A stretch of DNA of 34,569 nt, from the NCBI GenBank assembly GCA_001724355.1, contig MEEF01000031.1:1-34569 (forward strand). Reading direction: 5' to 3'. The notes under the pieces are model-generated. The model searched no databases, had not been told where the DNA came from, and saw nothing but the letters and a program-made list of their open reading frames with translations. The first letter of the stretch is position 1. Every line of letters starts with the position of its first letter. Shown piece by piece: positions 15,882-23,819 of the stretch. The position numbers were made by a program, and so were the translations under genes. Source of the DNA: Mesorhizobium sp. SCN 65-20. Its GTDB lineage: Bacteria > Pseudomonadota > Alphaproteobacteria > Rhizobiales > Rhizobiaceae.

Positions 15882-16846
15882 CTAGGCGAGCTCGTCCTCG
15901 ATGTGCGCCCGGATGATGTCGTCGAAGTTCTGCTCCGCGCGAAATCCGAGCGCATGGGCCCGCTCGGCCGAAAAGCGCGTCGGCCAGTTCTGAACGATCG
16001 CCCAGACTGCCTCGTCCGGCGCCTCGCGGATCAGCCGCACGGGCCCCTCGCCCGCGACCCGGCGCAACGCCTCGATCTGCTCGCCGACAGTGACGGCTAC
16101 GCCCGGCATGGTGAGATTGCGGCGCGGACCAACCTTGCCACCGTCGATTTCGGCTGCATGGATGAGGAACCCGACCGCCGAGCGCGGGCTGGCATGGGTG
16201 TGCAGCACCGAGCGCGGCACCGGCAGCAGCGCTTCCTGTCCCGCGAGCGGCTCGCGGATGATGCCGGAAAAGAAGCTCGACGCCGCCTTGTTGGGCTTGC
16301 CCGGCCGGACGCAGATGGTTGGAAGGCGGATGCCGATGCCGTCGAAGAAGCCGCGGCGGGTATAGTCCGCCAGCAGCGCCTCGCCGATCAGCTTCTGGGG
16401 GTGCCGTAGGAGGTCAGCGGCGTCGGGTGGAAGTCGTCCGGGATGACCTCCGGGAACGGCGCGCCGAAGACGGCGATGGACGAGGTGAAGACCACGCGCG
16501 GCGCATACCCGGCAAGCCGCACCGCATCGAACAGGGCGCGCGTGCCGTCGAGGTTGACCTGGTAGCCGAGGTCGAAATTCGCCTCCGCCTCGCCCGAGAC
16601 GATGCCTGCGAGGTGGAACACGACGTCGGGCCATTCGGCGACCAGCGCTTCGGCCGCGCCGGCACCGGCGAGGTCACCTGTAAGCGACCGTACGGCGACG
16701 CCGGCCAAATCGGGTGCCGGCGGCGGAACGATGTCGTGAAGGTCGAGCGAGGCAATGCGCCTGCCGGCGAGCGTGCCGTCGGCAGCGAGGCGGGCGGTGA
16801 GTTTGCGGCCGATCATCCCGGCCGCCCCGGTGATCAGCACGCGCAT
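15882..16846 (-). pseudogene. denD: NAD-dependent epimerase/D-erythronate dehydrogenase-like gene with a frameshift
   Basis: Two frames together make one ~320-residue short-chain-type epimerase. The 5' part (16846 down to about 16400) begins MRVLITGAAGMIG with the Rossmann glycine motif and runs to the conserved TSYGT. The 3' part continues from QKLIGEALLADYTRRGFFDG to the end at 15882. The break falls at a run of five G on + (five C on the coding strand, 16397-16401): two extra bases, or one missing, destroy the active-site Y-x-x-x-K continuity. Family knowledge suggests DenD, which oxidises D-erythronate and related acids. It may be a real pseudogene or a homopolymer sequencing error. It follows the small membrane-protein gene by one base. 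Confidence 0.8.
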
Positions 16847-16847
16847 G

Positions 16848-17054
16848 TCAGTTGCCCTTGTTGCGCTGGCTGCGTCCGCGCAGCCAGAAGACACCGAAGA
16901 AGGCCAGGACGAACAGCACGGCAATGGCGCCGGCCGCGACCGTGGAATAGTTGCCGACGGCGAGCATGATCTTGGGCATCAGGAACGCCAGCACGCCGAA
17001 GATGATCATGAACCAGAGGGCGGCGATTGCCGCGTTGCGTGTATTCGTGTCCAT
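16848..17054 (-). CDS. Small two-helix membrane protein
   Basis: The 68-residue protein has two membrane segments (about 8-33 and 38-59) separated by a short loop, and a basic C-terminal tail (RGRSQRNKGN), giving a probable hairpin with both ends in the cytoplasm. The stop lies one base before the start of the epimerase gene, so the two genes form an operon. No family is recognised. The start ATG at 17054 is preceded by AGGGCC at a suitable distance; an upstream in-frame ATG would add only a polar stretch. Confidence 0.65.
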   Translation of the reverse strand: MDTNTRNAAIAALWFMIIFGVLAFLMPKIMLAVGNYSTVAAGAIAVLFVLAFFGVFWLRGRSQRNKGN

Positions 17055-17246
17055 CGGCGAATGGCCCTGCCTATGCATTGTCGCGGATTCCCATCGGATC
17101 CGGCATGTCAATTTGTGTCTCTGTCCGGTGTCGTAACACCAACCCTGCATTTGCATGCGCGAAGCAGCGGGTAATGGCAAGCCTCGGACGCGTCCAGAGG
17201 CCCGGAGATGCACCCCTTGAGGCAGCATGCCGCGTCCCGCACCTGC

Positions 17247-17933
17247 TCAGGCGCCCAGCTCGTTACGGATATCCTCGAGCCGGCGTCGCTGCTGGCCGGT
17301 GGCATCGAAGTTCGCCGGATCGAGCCAGGTTTCGTAGGCACGCCTGAGCGCCGGCCACTCCTTATCGATGATCGAATACCAGGCGGTATCGCGGTTCTCG
17401 CCCTTGACGATCATGTGCTGGCGGAAGATGCCCTCGAACTTGAAGCCGAACCGTTCCGCCGCGCGCTTCGACGGCTCGTTGCGGTTGTTGCACTTCCACT
17501 CGTAGCGCCGGTAGCCGAGATCGTCGAAGGCGTATTTGGCGAACAGGAACTGCGCCTCGGTCGCCGCCGGCTTGCGCGAGATCACCGGTCCCCAATAGAT
17601 GTTGCCGATCTCGATCACGCCATAGGCCGGATCGATACGCATCAGCGTCTGCCGGCCGGCGACCTTGCCGCTGGTCTTGTCGATGACCGTGAAGAACAGC
17701 GGATCCTCGCTGGCTTCCACCTTGTCCAGCCACGGCTGGAAGGCGGCGCGGCTCTCGGGCGGATAATCGGGCAGCCAGGCGAAGCGGCCATCCACATCAG
17801 GCACGGAAGACGCCTCGTACAGTCCGTCGCCATGCCTGGCCGCGTTGAGCGGCTCGAGGCGGACATAGCGTCCTTCCAGCACCTTGCGCTCCGGGCGCGG
17901 GCGCGGCTGCCAGTTCTTCAGATCTTCCGACAC
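17247..17933 (-). CDS. GNAT acetyltransferase of the RimJ/RimL type
   Basis: The roughly 228-residue protein has the GNAT_3 layout: LEGRYVRLEPLNAARHGDGLY at the N terminus, a central IEIGNIYWGPVISRKPAATEA motif, a YRRYEWKCNNRNEPSKRAAERFGF-type helix pair (split here as YEWKCNNRNEPS and KRAAERFGF), and GIFRQHMIVKGENRDTAWYSI near the end. Members acetylate protein N termini or small amines. A TTG at 17945 is possible, but the GTG at 17933 has GGAG exactly six bases upstream and is preferred. It is divergent from the aminotransferase with an 83-base intergenic gap. Confidence 0.88.
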   Translation of the reverse strand: MSEDLKNWQPRPRPERKVLEGRYVRLEPLNAARHGDGLYEASSVPDVDGRFAWLPDYPPESRAAFQPWLDKVEASEDPLFFTVIDKTSGKVAGRQTLMRIDPAYGVIEIGNIYWGPVISRKPAATEAQFLFAKYAFDDLGYRRYEWKCNNRNEPSKRAAERFGFKFEGIFRQHMIVKGENRDTAWYSIIDKEWPALRRAYETWLDPANFDATGQQRRRLEDIRNELGA

Positions 17934-18016
17934 CTGGGGCTCCAATCCGTTTGACTTTTAGCGAAGGACGCTCACAAAAACGCTCGCCGACAGAAAGAAC
18001 CACAGGGACGGGAAAA

Positions 18017-19204
18017 ATGCTCCACACGATTGCCGCCTTCGACCGGCTCGGCGAGGAAAATGCCTTCGCGGTGCTCGCCCGGGCCACAGCGCTGGCCCAA
18101 CAGGGACGCGATATCGTCAACCTCGGCATAGGCCAGCCTGACTTCAAGACGCCAGGGCACATCGTCGAGGCGGCGATCCAGGCGCTGCGGGACGGTCACC
18201 ATGGCTACACGCCCGCCAACGGGCTGCTCGCCACCCGCGAGGCTGTCGTGCGCCGCACGCTTGCCACCACCGGCGTCGAGGTATCGCCCGAGACCGTGAT
18301 GATCCTGCCGGGCGGCAAGCCTACCATGTTCGCCGCGATCCTGATGTTCGGCGAGCCCGGTGCCGAGATCCTCTATCCGGATCCCGGCTTTCCCATCTAC
18401 CGCTCGATGATCGAGTTCACCGGCGCGACGCCCGTGCCGGTGCCGATCCGCGAGCAGAACGGTTTTGCCTTCTCCGCCGAGGAGACGCTGGCGCTGATCA
18501 CGCCTAGGACCAGGCTTCTCATCCTCAACTCGCCCGCCAACCCGACAGGCGGCGTCACGCCGCGCGCCGAGGTCGAGAAGCTGGTCAAGGGGCTCGAGGC
18601 GTATCCGCACGTCGCCATCCTCTCCGACGAGATCTACGACGTCATGACCTATGACGGCGAAACCCACTGCTCGCTGCTCGGCTTCACCGAGATCCGCGAC
18701 CGGCTGATCGTGCTCAACGGCTGGTCGAAGACCTGGGCGATGACCGGCTGGCGCATGGGCTGGTCGATCTGGCCGAACGGCGACAAGGGTGCGCACCTCT
18801 ACGACAAGGTACGCAAGCTGGCGGTCAATTGCTGGTCCTGCGTCAACGCGCCGAGCCAATATGCCGGCATTGCCGCGATCGATGGCCCGCAGGACGAGGT
18901 GGAGGCGATGATGCGGGCTTTCGATCGCCGCCGCCGGCTGGTGGTCGAGGGATTGAATGCGCTGCCCGGCGTTTCCTGCATCACGCCGAAGGGCGCCTTC
19001 TATGCCTTTCCCAACGTGTCGAAAACCGGCTGGAAGGCGAAGAAACTCGCCTCGGCGCTGCTCGAGGACGCTGGCGTGGCACTGATCGGCGGCCCCGATT
19101 TCGGCATCCTCGGCGAAGGCTATATCAGGCTCTCCTACGCCAATTCGGAGGAGAACATCCAGCGCGCCCTCGAACGCATCGCGGCGTTCCTGGCCAAGGG
19201 GTGA
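18017..19204 (+). CDS. Class I/II PLP-dependent aminotransferase
   Basis: The 395-residue enzyme belongs to the aspartate-aminotransferase fold. Visible motifs are IGQPDF (38-43), GYTPANG (63-69), NSPANPTGG (171-179), SDEIYD (203-208) and the PLP-Schiff-base lysine in NGWSKTWAMTGWR (Lys238). A substrate-carboxylate Arg lies in YIRLSYAN near the C terminus. It transfers an amino group between an amino acid and an oxo acid; this subgroup is annotated variably as aspartate/tyrosine aminotransferase, so specificity is open. GGGACGGGA precedes the ATG; an in-frame extension upstream to 17951 is unlikely to be translated. Confidence 0.92.
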   Translation: MLHTIAAFDRLGEENAFAVLARATALAQQGRDIVNLGIGQPDFKTPGHIVEAAIQALRDGHHGYTPANGLLATREAVVRRTLATTGVEVSPETVMILPGGKPTMFAAILMFGEPGAEILYPDPGFPIYRSMIEFTGATPVPVPIREQNGFAFSAEETLALITPRTRLLILNSPANPTGGVTPRAEVEKLVKGLEAYPHVAILSDEIYDVMTYDGETHCSLLGFTEIRDRLIVLNGWSKTWAMTGWRMGWSIWPNGDKGAHLYDKVRKLAVNCWSCVNAPSQYAGIAAIDGPQDEVEAMMRAFDRRRRLVVEGLNALPGVSCITPKGAFYAFPNVSKTGWKAKKLASALLEDAGVALIGGPDFGILGEGYIRLSYANSEENIQRALERIAAFLAKG

Positions 19205-19282
19205 CAACCCGCGAGACCTGCGAAGGAAGCATCAACTTGAAACGCGTTGCCCGGCACCGGGATACGCGCCGGGAGGAGTGAC

Positions 19283-19657
19283 ATGTTTTACGCGATCCTT
19301 GCCTATCACGTCGAACAGACGATCCAGAAGATGACGCCGCAGGAGGACGCGGCGCTGATGAAGGATCTCCTGGAGATCAACGAGCGCCTCTACCGCGAAG
19401 GCGCGCTCGGCCCGGCCGCGCGTCTCGACGAGACGCGGACCGCCTGCACCCTGCGCGGCCCCGGCGACGGCATCGTCGTCGACGGGCCTTTTGCCGAAAC
19501 CAAGGAACAGTTGCTCGGCCTCTATGTCGTGGACTGCGCCACGCGCGAGGATGCCGTCGCCATCGCGCGCGACCTTCGCCGGGTCAATCCGAGCGCCGTC
19601 TACGAGATCAGGCCGATCGTACTCTTCCGGCCCGGCGTGGCTCTTTCCGGCACGTAG
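19283..19657 (+). CDS. YCII-related (DGPF-type) protein
   Basis: The 124-residue product has the ferredoxin-like YCII fold with the family's conserved His in YHVEQT near the start and a DGPFAETKEQLLG stretch (about 70-82), the origin of the name. Functions in this family are mostly uncharacterised; several members act on small aromatic or dienelactone compounds. A strong Shine-Dalgarno (GGGAGGAG) precedes the ATG. It follows the aminotransferase in the same direction by 78 bases and may be cotranscribed. Confidence 0.8.
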   Translation: MFYAILAYHVEQTIQKMTPQEDAALMKDLLEINERLYREGALGPAARLDETRTACTLRGPGDGIVVDGPFAETKEQLLGLYVVDCATREDAVAIARDLRRVNPSAVYEIRPIVLFRPGVALSGT

Positions 19658-19680
19658 GCCCGGAGCCGTTGCCGACGGCA

Positions 19681-19784
19681 TTAGAGCGCCGCGCGTCCTT
19701 CTGGACGCGCAAAGGACGCTCTAACACTTTGATTTGGCGCATGATCCTTTCCGAAAATCGATTCCGGTTTTCGGGTTCATGCGC
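19681..19784 (-). repeat. RIME-like intergenic palindromic element, copy 1
   Basis: Two palindromic modules lie side by side. Module one: TTAGAGCG/CGCTCTAA (19681-19688 with 19717-19724) around an inner GCGCGTCC-TTCT-GGACGCGC hairpin (19691-19710). Module two: GCGCATGA/TCATGCGC (19737-19744 with 19777-19784) around CCGAAAA/TTTTCGG (19751-19757 with 19768-19774). The junction CACTTTGATT separates them. It ends on the SDR stop codon. Copies at 20662 and 32981 share the same order in the opposite orientation. Elements of this type are abundant between genes in rhizobia and probably form RNA hairpins. Confidence 0.85.
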
Positions 19785-20551
19785 TAGCCGCGGCCGACGA
19801 ACGGCATCTTCGTCGCCATCACGGTCATGAACAGCACGTTGGCATCCAGCGGCAGGCCGGCCATGTGGACGACCGCGTCGGCCACATGCTGGACGTCCAT
19901 CACCGCCTCGGCGGCCACCGAGCCGTTGGCCTGTGGCACGCCGACCGTCATCGGCTGCGCCATCTCGGTCAGCGCGTTGCCGATGTCGATCTGGCCGCAG
20001 GCTATGTCATAGGGCCTGCCGTCCAGCGCCAGCGTCTTGGTCAGGCCCGTTATGGCATGCTTGGTGGCTGTGTATGGCACCGAACCCGGGCGCGGCGCAT
20101 AGGCCGACACCGAGCCATTGTTGATGATGCGACCGCCCATCGGCCGTTGCTTGCGCATGGCCCCGAACGCCGCGCGTGCGCACAGGAACGAACCGGTGAG
20201 GTTGACGCCGACCACATCGTTCCACACTTCGACTGGGATCTCGTCGACCGTCGTCGACTTGTAGCTCATCCCGGCATTGTTGAAGAGCAGATCGACGCGG
20301 CCGAAAGCGGCCAGCACCGTCTCGAACAGGTCGTCCACCCGGTCGGCCTTGCTGATGTCGCAGGCGACCGCGAGCGCCCGCGCCTGCGTATGGCCCACCT
20401 CGGCGACCGCTTCCGCCACCGCCTGGTCGAGCACGGATTTGCGGCGGCCGCAGAACACCGTGTTCCAGCCCGCCTTGAGCAGCGCCGTGGCGACGCTCCT
20501 GCCGATGCCCGTGCCCGCGCCGGTGACGACGGCTGTCCGTTCAACTGTCAT
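19784..20551 (-). CDS. Short-chain dehydrogenase/reductase (SDR)
   Basis: The 255-residue cytosolic oxidoreductase has the classical SDR pattern: TGAGTGIG cofactor motif (10-17), NNAG (91-94) and catalytic Ser147, Tyr160 and Lys164 (Y-TAT-K). A basic residue after the first strand (CGRRKS, 34-39) suggests NADP(H) preference. Substrate is unknown. The ATG at 20551 has GGGGAGAG nine to twelve bases upstream; the frame stays open beyond it through the second RIME-like repeat, which is not coding. The gene is bracketed by inverted copies of the repeat. Confidence 0.9.
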   Translation of the reverse strand: MTVERTAVVTGAGTGIGRSVATALLKAGWNTVFCGRRKSVLDQAVAEAVAEVGHTQARALAVACDISKADRVDDLFETVLAAFGRVDLLFNNAGMSYKSTTVDEIPVEVWNDVVGVNLTGSFLCARAAFGAMRKQRPMGGRIINNGSVSAYAPRPGSVPYTATKHAITGLTKTLALDGRPYDIACGQIDIGNALTEMAQPMTVGVPQANGSVAAEAVMDVQHVADAVVHMAGLPLDANVLFMTVMATKMPFVGRG

Positions 20552-20661
20552 CGAGATTCTCTCCCCGTGCATGTCCAAAACATTCGACGTCATCCGGCTA
20601 CGGGATGAAAGGTCGAGGCAGTAAATGCAGGTGACGAGGGAGATGGCAAGCCGGATGCCTG

Positions 20662-20762
20662 GAGCATCGGACCGAAAAGTGTGCCCGGTTTTCGGATTGT
20701 TCCGGCGCTCGATCAAAGTGTTGGAGCGTCCCTTGTGCGTCCAGTTGGCCGCACGGCGTTTC
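20662..20762 (+). repeat. RIME-like intergenic palindromic element, copy 2 (inverted relative to copy 1)
   Basis: Read on +, this stretch follows the reverse complement of copy 1: a CCGAAAA..GGTTTTCGG module, then GATCAAAGTGTT, then GGAGCGTCC..GTGCGTCCAG and a diverged second half. The match to copy 1 is clear but imperfect (about 70-75% by eye), so it is an older copy. It lies upstream of the SDR start and before the terminator of the TerB-like gene. Confidence 0.75.
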
Positions 20763-20778
20763 AAGGGCCGCTTCCGAC

Positions 20779-20806
20779 AAAAAGGGCGGTCATTGGCGAC
20801 CGCCCT
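20779..20806 (-). terminator. Intrinsic terminator of the TerB/DUF533 gene
   Basis: AGGGCGGTC (20783-20791 on +) pairs with GACCGCCCT (20798-20806) over a 6-base loop; on the minus strand it is followed by TTTTTGT. It lies about 110 bases after the stop at 20915. Confidence 0.8.
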
Positions 20807-20869
20807 CATCTGAACCGGGCTTGGGAGGAGGAAAGCCGATCCGACTGTTAGAATCATGCGCTTCCGAGG

Positions 20870-20884
20870 TTAACGAATGGTTAA
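20870..20884. promoter_or_regulatory. Exact CtrA-type box (TTAA-N7-TTAA)
   Basis: TTAACGAATGGTTAA is the full CtrA consensus used for cell-cycle control in alphaproteobacteria. A GANTC methylation site (20851-20855) is 15 bases away. No obvious promoter is served: it lies just past the end of the TerB-like gene, before that gene's terminator. It may be a chance match or mark an antisense or read-through transcript. Confidence 0.4.
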
Positions 20885-20914
20885 CGCCCAAAAGTCCCGC
20901 TCCACCGAAAAAGG

Positions 20915-21652
20915 CTACCAGCGCGGATTGGGCGCGGTTCCCGCCTTCGCGGCGGGCACCTTGGCCGCGGAAACCGTCGCCTCGACATGGTCGACCAGCG
21001 CATCCGGCAGGCCGAGTCGCCCCGCCAGCAGGTCGAGATAGCCGCGCTCGGCGCGTGTGTCGGGATCGATGGTGAGTCGCGACGCCGTGTAGAGTTCGAG
21101 CTTCTGCGCTTCGGTGTGGGCGGCCGCCACCAGTTCGTCCAGGTCGAGCGGCCGCTCCAGTTCCGCCATCAGGAATTTCTCCGCCTCCGGCCCGATCCCC
21201 GAAAGGCTGAGCTTGTCGGCGATCTTCTTGCGCTCGTCGGCGTCGACATGGCCGTCCGCCTTGGCCGCTGAGATCATCGCGCGCACCAGCGTCAGCGTGA
21301 ACGCGTCCTCGCCCTGCGGCGCCTGCGAGGGATGAAAGCCGGTGTCGGCGGGCGGCGGCAGCAGTTCAGGCTCGCCGGCCGGTGCCTGGGCCGGCACGGC
21401 GCCGTTCTTGTAGTTCTGGTAGGCCTTGTAGGCGAGACCGCCGATCGCGGCGAGGCCGCCGAGCCTGATCGCGGTGCCGGTGACCTGGCGTCCCGCGCCG
21501 GTTCCGAGCAGCACGGCGGCAATGGCGCCGGCGGCAAGAGGATTGTCCTTGGCCATCTGCACCGCCTGCCCCGCCTTGTCGCGCACGGTGGCGTCGGTTC
21601 CGGGGATTTGCGAGCCAAGCAGATCGTCGAGGAGCTTCTTGGGGTCGAGCAT
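20915..21652 (-). CDS. TerB/DUF533-family membrane-associated protein
   Basis: The 245-residue protein starts with an amphipathic helix, then a Gly/Ala-rich hydrophobic region (about 39-77), a Pro-rich linker (88-112) and a TerB-like helical domain (about 118-230) with AMISAAKADGHVDADERKKI (125-144). This is the DUF533/YebE arrangement. TerB-like domains are implicated in tellurite and stress responses and in metal-linked membrane complexes, but DUF533 members are uncharacterised. The ATG at 21652 has GGAG six bases upstream. It is monocistronic. Confidence 0.82.
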   Translation of the reverse strand: MLDPKKLLDDLLGSQIPGTDATVRDKAGQAVQMAKDNPLAAGAIAAVLLGTGAGRQVTGTAIRLGGLAAIGGLAYKAYQNYKNGAVPAQAPAGEPELLPPPADTGFHPSQAPQGEDAFTLTLVRAMISAAKADGHVDADERKKIADKLSLSGIGPEAEKFLMAELERPLDLDELVAAAHTEAQKLELYTASRLTIDPDTRAERGYLDLLAGRLGLPDALVDHVEATVSAAKVPAAKAGTAPNPRW

Positions 21653-22109
21653 CAATGTCTCCAGAATTGGCCCGGCCGAACGGGCTGGTTGCGAACGTCG
21701 AAGACGTAGGTCCCGAACCCCGACATTACAATGACAGGACGGACGGCGTGGCGTGCCCCTTTCGGAACGTTCCGACCCACCCGATCGTCAAGCGCGATCC
21801 AGGGCATTCCTCGCCTGGCGCGGCATCCATCGAAAGCCCGCATTCATCACGGGCTTGCGACGCAACCGAAAAACTCCGCGACGTCGGTAGGAGATCGTTC
21901 GTCCCAGGCTTGCCGGTCGCTGGCTATCATATGACAGGACCGTAGGCGCTTCCGCACACGTCGGGCGACAACGCGGGGGGCGGCGTATCCGCCGACCGTC
22001 ACCCAGGTGGCGACAGCCGGAGATCTTAGCCGGACAGTGTTCATGAACCTGTCATGCGCCCCTGCATATTCTTGTACGTCCGCAGGGTTGCGAAACGAAA
22101 GGCACTCCG
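21653..22109. other. Intergenic region, no recognisable gene
   Basis: About 457 bases between the divergent TerB-like and phosphodiesterase genes. Short frames here lack homology-like composition. It must hold both promoters; ATGACAGGAC occurs twice (about 21730 and 21933), spacing about 200 bases, of unknown meaning. No terminator or structured RNA was recognised. Confidence 0.5.
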
Positions 22110-23642
22110 ATGAAAAGGCATGTTTTGGCACTGGCAGCGGGCACGCTGGCAGCGTTTTCGTCTGGCACATTGTCGACTTCCGGCGCTACGGCGGCACCCT
22201 ACAAGCACGTGCTGCTCATCAGCGTCGACGGTCTTCACGCTCTCGACCTGGCAAACTATGCCGCCAGGAATCCGGCGAGTTCCCTGGCCGCGCTTGTCCA
22301 CACCGGCATTTTCTATCCGAACGCGCTCACCAGCGCGCCTTCCGATTCGTTCCCGGGCTTTGTGGCGCAAGTGACCGGCGGTACGCCGAAATCAACTGGC
22401 GTGTTCTATGATGACAGTTACGACCGCACCTACTTCGCGCCGGCTTCCGATTGCAAGGGGCTGCCGGGTGCCGAGGTGGCGTTTGCCGAGAACATCGATG
22501 TCGATTCGACACGCCTTGACGCCGGTGGCAAGCCGGGCGATTTCCGCAGCCAGATCGACCCGGCAAAGCTGCCGATGACCCTGATCAACGGCAAGTGCTC
22601 CGTCGTCTATCCGCATGATTTCGTACGCGTGAACAATGTCTTTGAGATCGTGCGGGCTCATGGCGGCCGCACGGCCTGGTCCGACAAGCATCCAGCCTAT
22701 GAATGGCTGAACGGTCCTTCCGGCAAGGGCGTCGACGACCTCTATGCGCTGGAGCAGGACAGCCTCATTCCCGGAACGAAGGTGAAGACGACGGGCAGCT
22801 TCAAGGCCGAACAGGCCTTCGACGAGGCGCGCGTCAAGGCCGTGATAAACGAGATCAAGGGCCTCGACAGCACCGGTTCGCATCCCGCTCCGGTTCCTGA
22901 GCTTTTCGGCATGAACTTCCAGGCGGTGAGCGTCGGCCAGAAGCTGCCCAAGGCTGGCCCAGGCGATGAACAGGGCCTGGTCGGCGGCTATCTGGACGCC
23001 AGCGGCTCGCCGACCAATGGCCTCGCCGGTCAACTCGCCTATGTCGATGGCGCGCTCGGCGAACTGATCGCCGCGCTCAGGGATAACCGCCTCGCCGATT
23101 CCACCTTGATCATACTTGCCTCGAAGCATGGCCAATCGCCCATCGACCCGGCGACGTTCCAGCCGCTGGACGACGATCCCTATACGAAGACGCCGGGCTA
23201 TGCCTTCCACATAGCCGACGACGCCGCGCTGATCTGGCTCAAACCGCAAGACCGGACCAAGAACCTCGCCGCGGCGCAAGACTATCTCGAAAAGTCGAGC
23301 AAGGCCGAAGGCATTGCCCAGATCCAAACGCCGAACGCTCTCGCGCTGGCCTATCAGGACCCGGCTACAGACAGCCGTACACCGGACTTCATAGCGACGG
23401 TCAATCCGGGCGTGGTCTATACTTCCGGTTCGAAAATAGCGGAGCACGGCGGCGCCAACGCCAATGATCGCAACGTGGCATTGCTGATCAGCAGTCCCTC
23501 GATCGAGCCGAGATCGGTGCCGGCACTGGTACAGACGGCGCAGGTAGCACCCACCATCCTGCGTGCCCTGGGCTATGACGCCAGCGAATTGCAGGCCGTG
23601 AAGCTGGAGGGTACCCAGGACCTGCCGGCGATACCGTTCTGA
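22110..23642 (+). CDS. Secreted NPP-type phosphodiesterase/nucleotide pyrophosphatase family protein
   Basis: The 510-residue protein has a signal peptide (about 1-28) and an alkaline-phosphatase-superfamily domain. The first metal ligand is Asp40 in LISVDGLH, the nucleophile region APSDSFPG (Ser80, where many relatives have Thr), then YVDGALGEL (Asp313) and an EHGG motif near the C terminus (about 440). The usual SDHG metal motif reads SKHG here (Lys339-His340), so a canonical Asp ligand is replaced. Relatives cleave phosphodiesters and pyrophosphates in the periplasm. A clean terminator follows. Whether the Lys variant is active is uncertain, although the rest of the site is present. Confidence 0.85.
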   Translation: MKRHVLALAAGTLAAFSSGTLSTSGATAAPYKHVLLISVDGLHALDLANYAARNPASSLAALVHTGIFYPNALTSAPSDSFPGFVAQVTGGTPKSTGVFYDDSYDRTYFAPASDCKGLPGAEVAFAENIDVDSTRLDAGGKPGDFRSQIDPAKLPMTLINGKCSVVYPHDFVRVNNVFEIVRAHGGRTAWSDKHPAYEWLNGPSGKGVDDLYALEQDSLIPGTKVKTTGSFKAEQAFDEARVKAVINEIKGLDSTGSHPAPVPELFGMNFQAVSVGQKLPKAGPGDEQGLVGGYLDASGSPTNGLAGQLAYVDGALGELIAALRDNRLADSTLIILASKHGQSPIDPATFQPLDDDPYTKTPGYAFHIADDAALIWLKPQDRTKNLAAAQDYLEKSSKAEGIAQIQTPNALALAYQDPATDSRTPDFIATVNPGVVYTSGSKIAEHGGANANDRNVALLISSPSIEPRSVPALVQTAQVAPTILRALGYDASELQAVKLEGTQDLPAIPF

Positions 23643-23664
23643 AACTCGAGCCACGCGATTTCAC

Positions 23665-23700
23665 AATCAGCCGCCGGCCATGCCTGGCGGCTGATTTTTT
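23665..23700 (+). terminator. Strong intrinsic terminator after the phosphodiesterase
   Basis: AATCAGCCGCC (23665-23675) pairs perfectly with GGCGGCTGATT (23686-23696) over a 10-base loop, and the stem runs into TTTTTT (23695-23700). It is a textbook Rho-independent terminator. Confidence 0.9.
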
Positions 23701-23729
23701 CGCGGACATCAGCGCCGGCAGGCGCGACC

Positions 23730-23757
23730 GCTTCGAAAATTGATTACCGGTGCATGA
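23730..23757 (-). repeat. Possible decayed remnant of the RIME-like element
   Basis: GCTTCGAAAATTGATTACCGG followed by TGCATGAC resembles the second module of copy 1 (TTCCGAAAATCGATTCCGG..TTCATGCG) with an internal deletion. Only about 25 bases match, so this is tentative. Confidence 0.3.
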
Positions 23758-23819
23758 CATGGGGGCCGGGCGCGATTGCGTCGCATGGATGCGGTCGACG
23801 AAGGTACCAGGAGCGATGC

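Noticed and set aside
20821-21075. Small + strand ORF beginning next to the CtrA box
   Set aside because: It is antisense to the TerB-like gene, Pro/Arg-rich and without homology-like pattern; only the box itself is kept as a finding.
21653-22109. Possible mobile-element remnant in the long gap before the phosphodiesterase gene
   Set aside because: No terminal inverted repeats, transposase fragments or target duplication were seen; only a 10-base repeat 200 bases apart.
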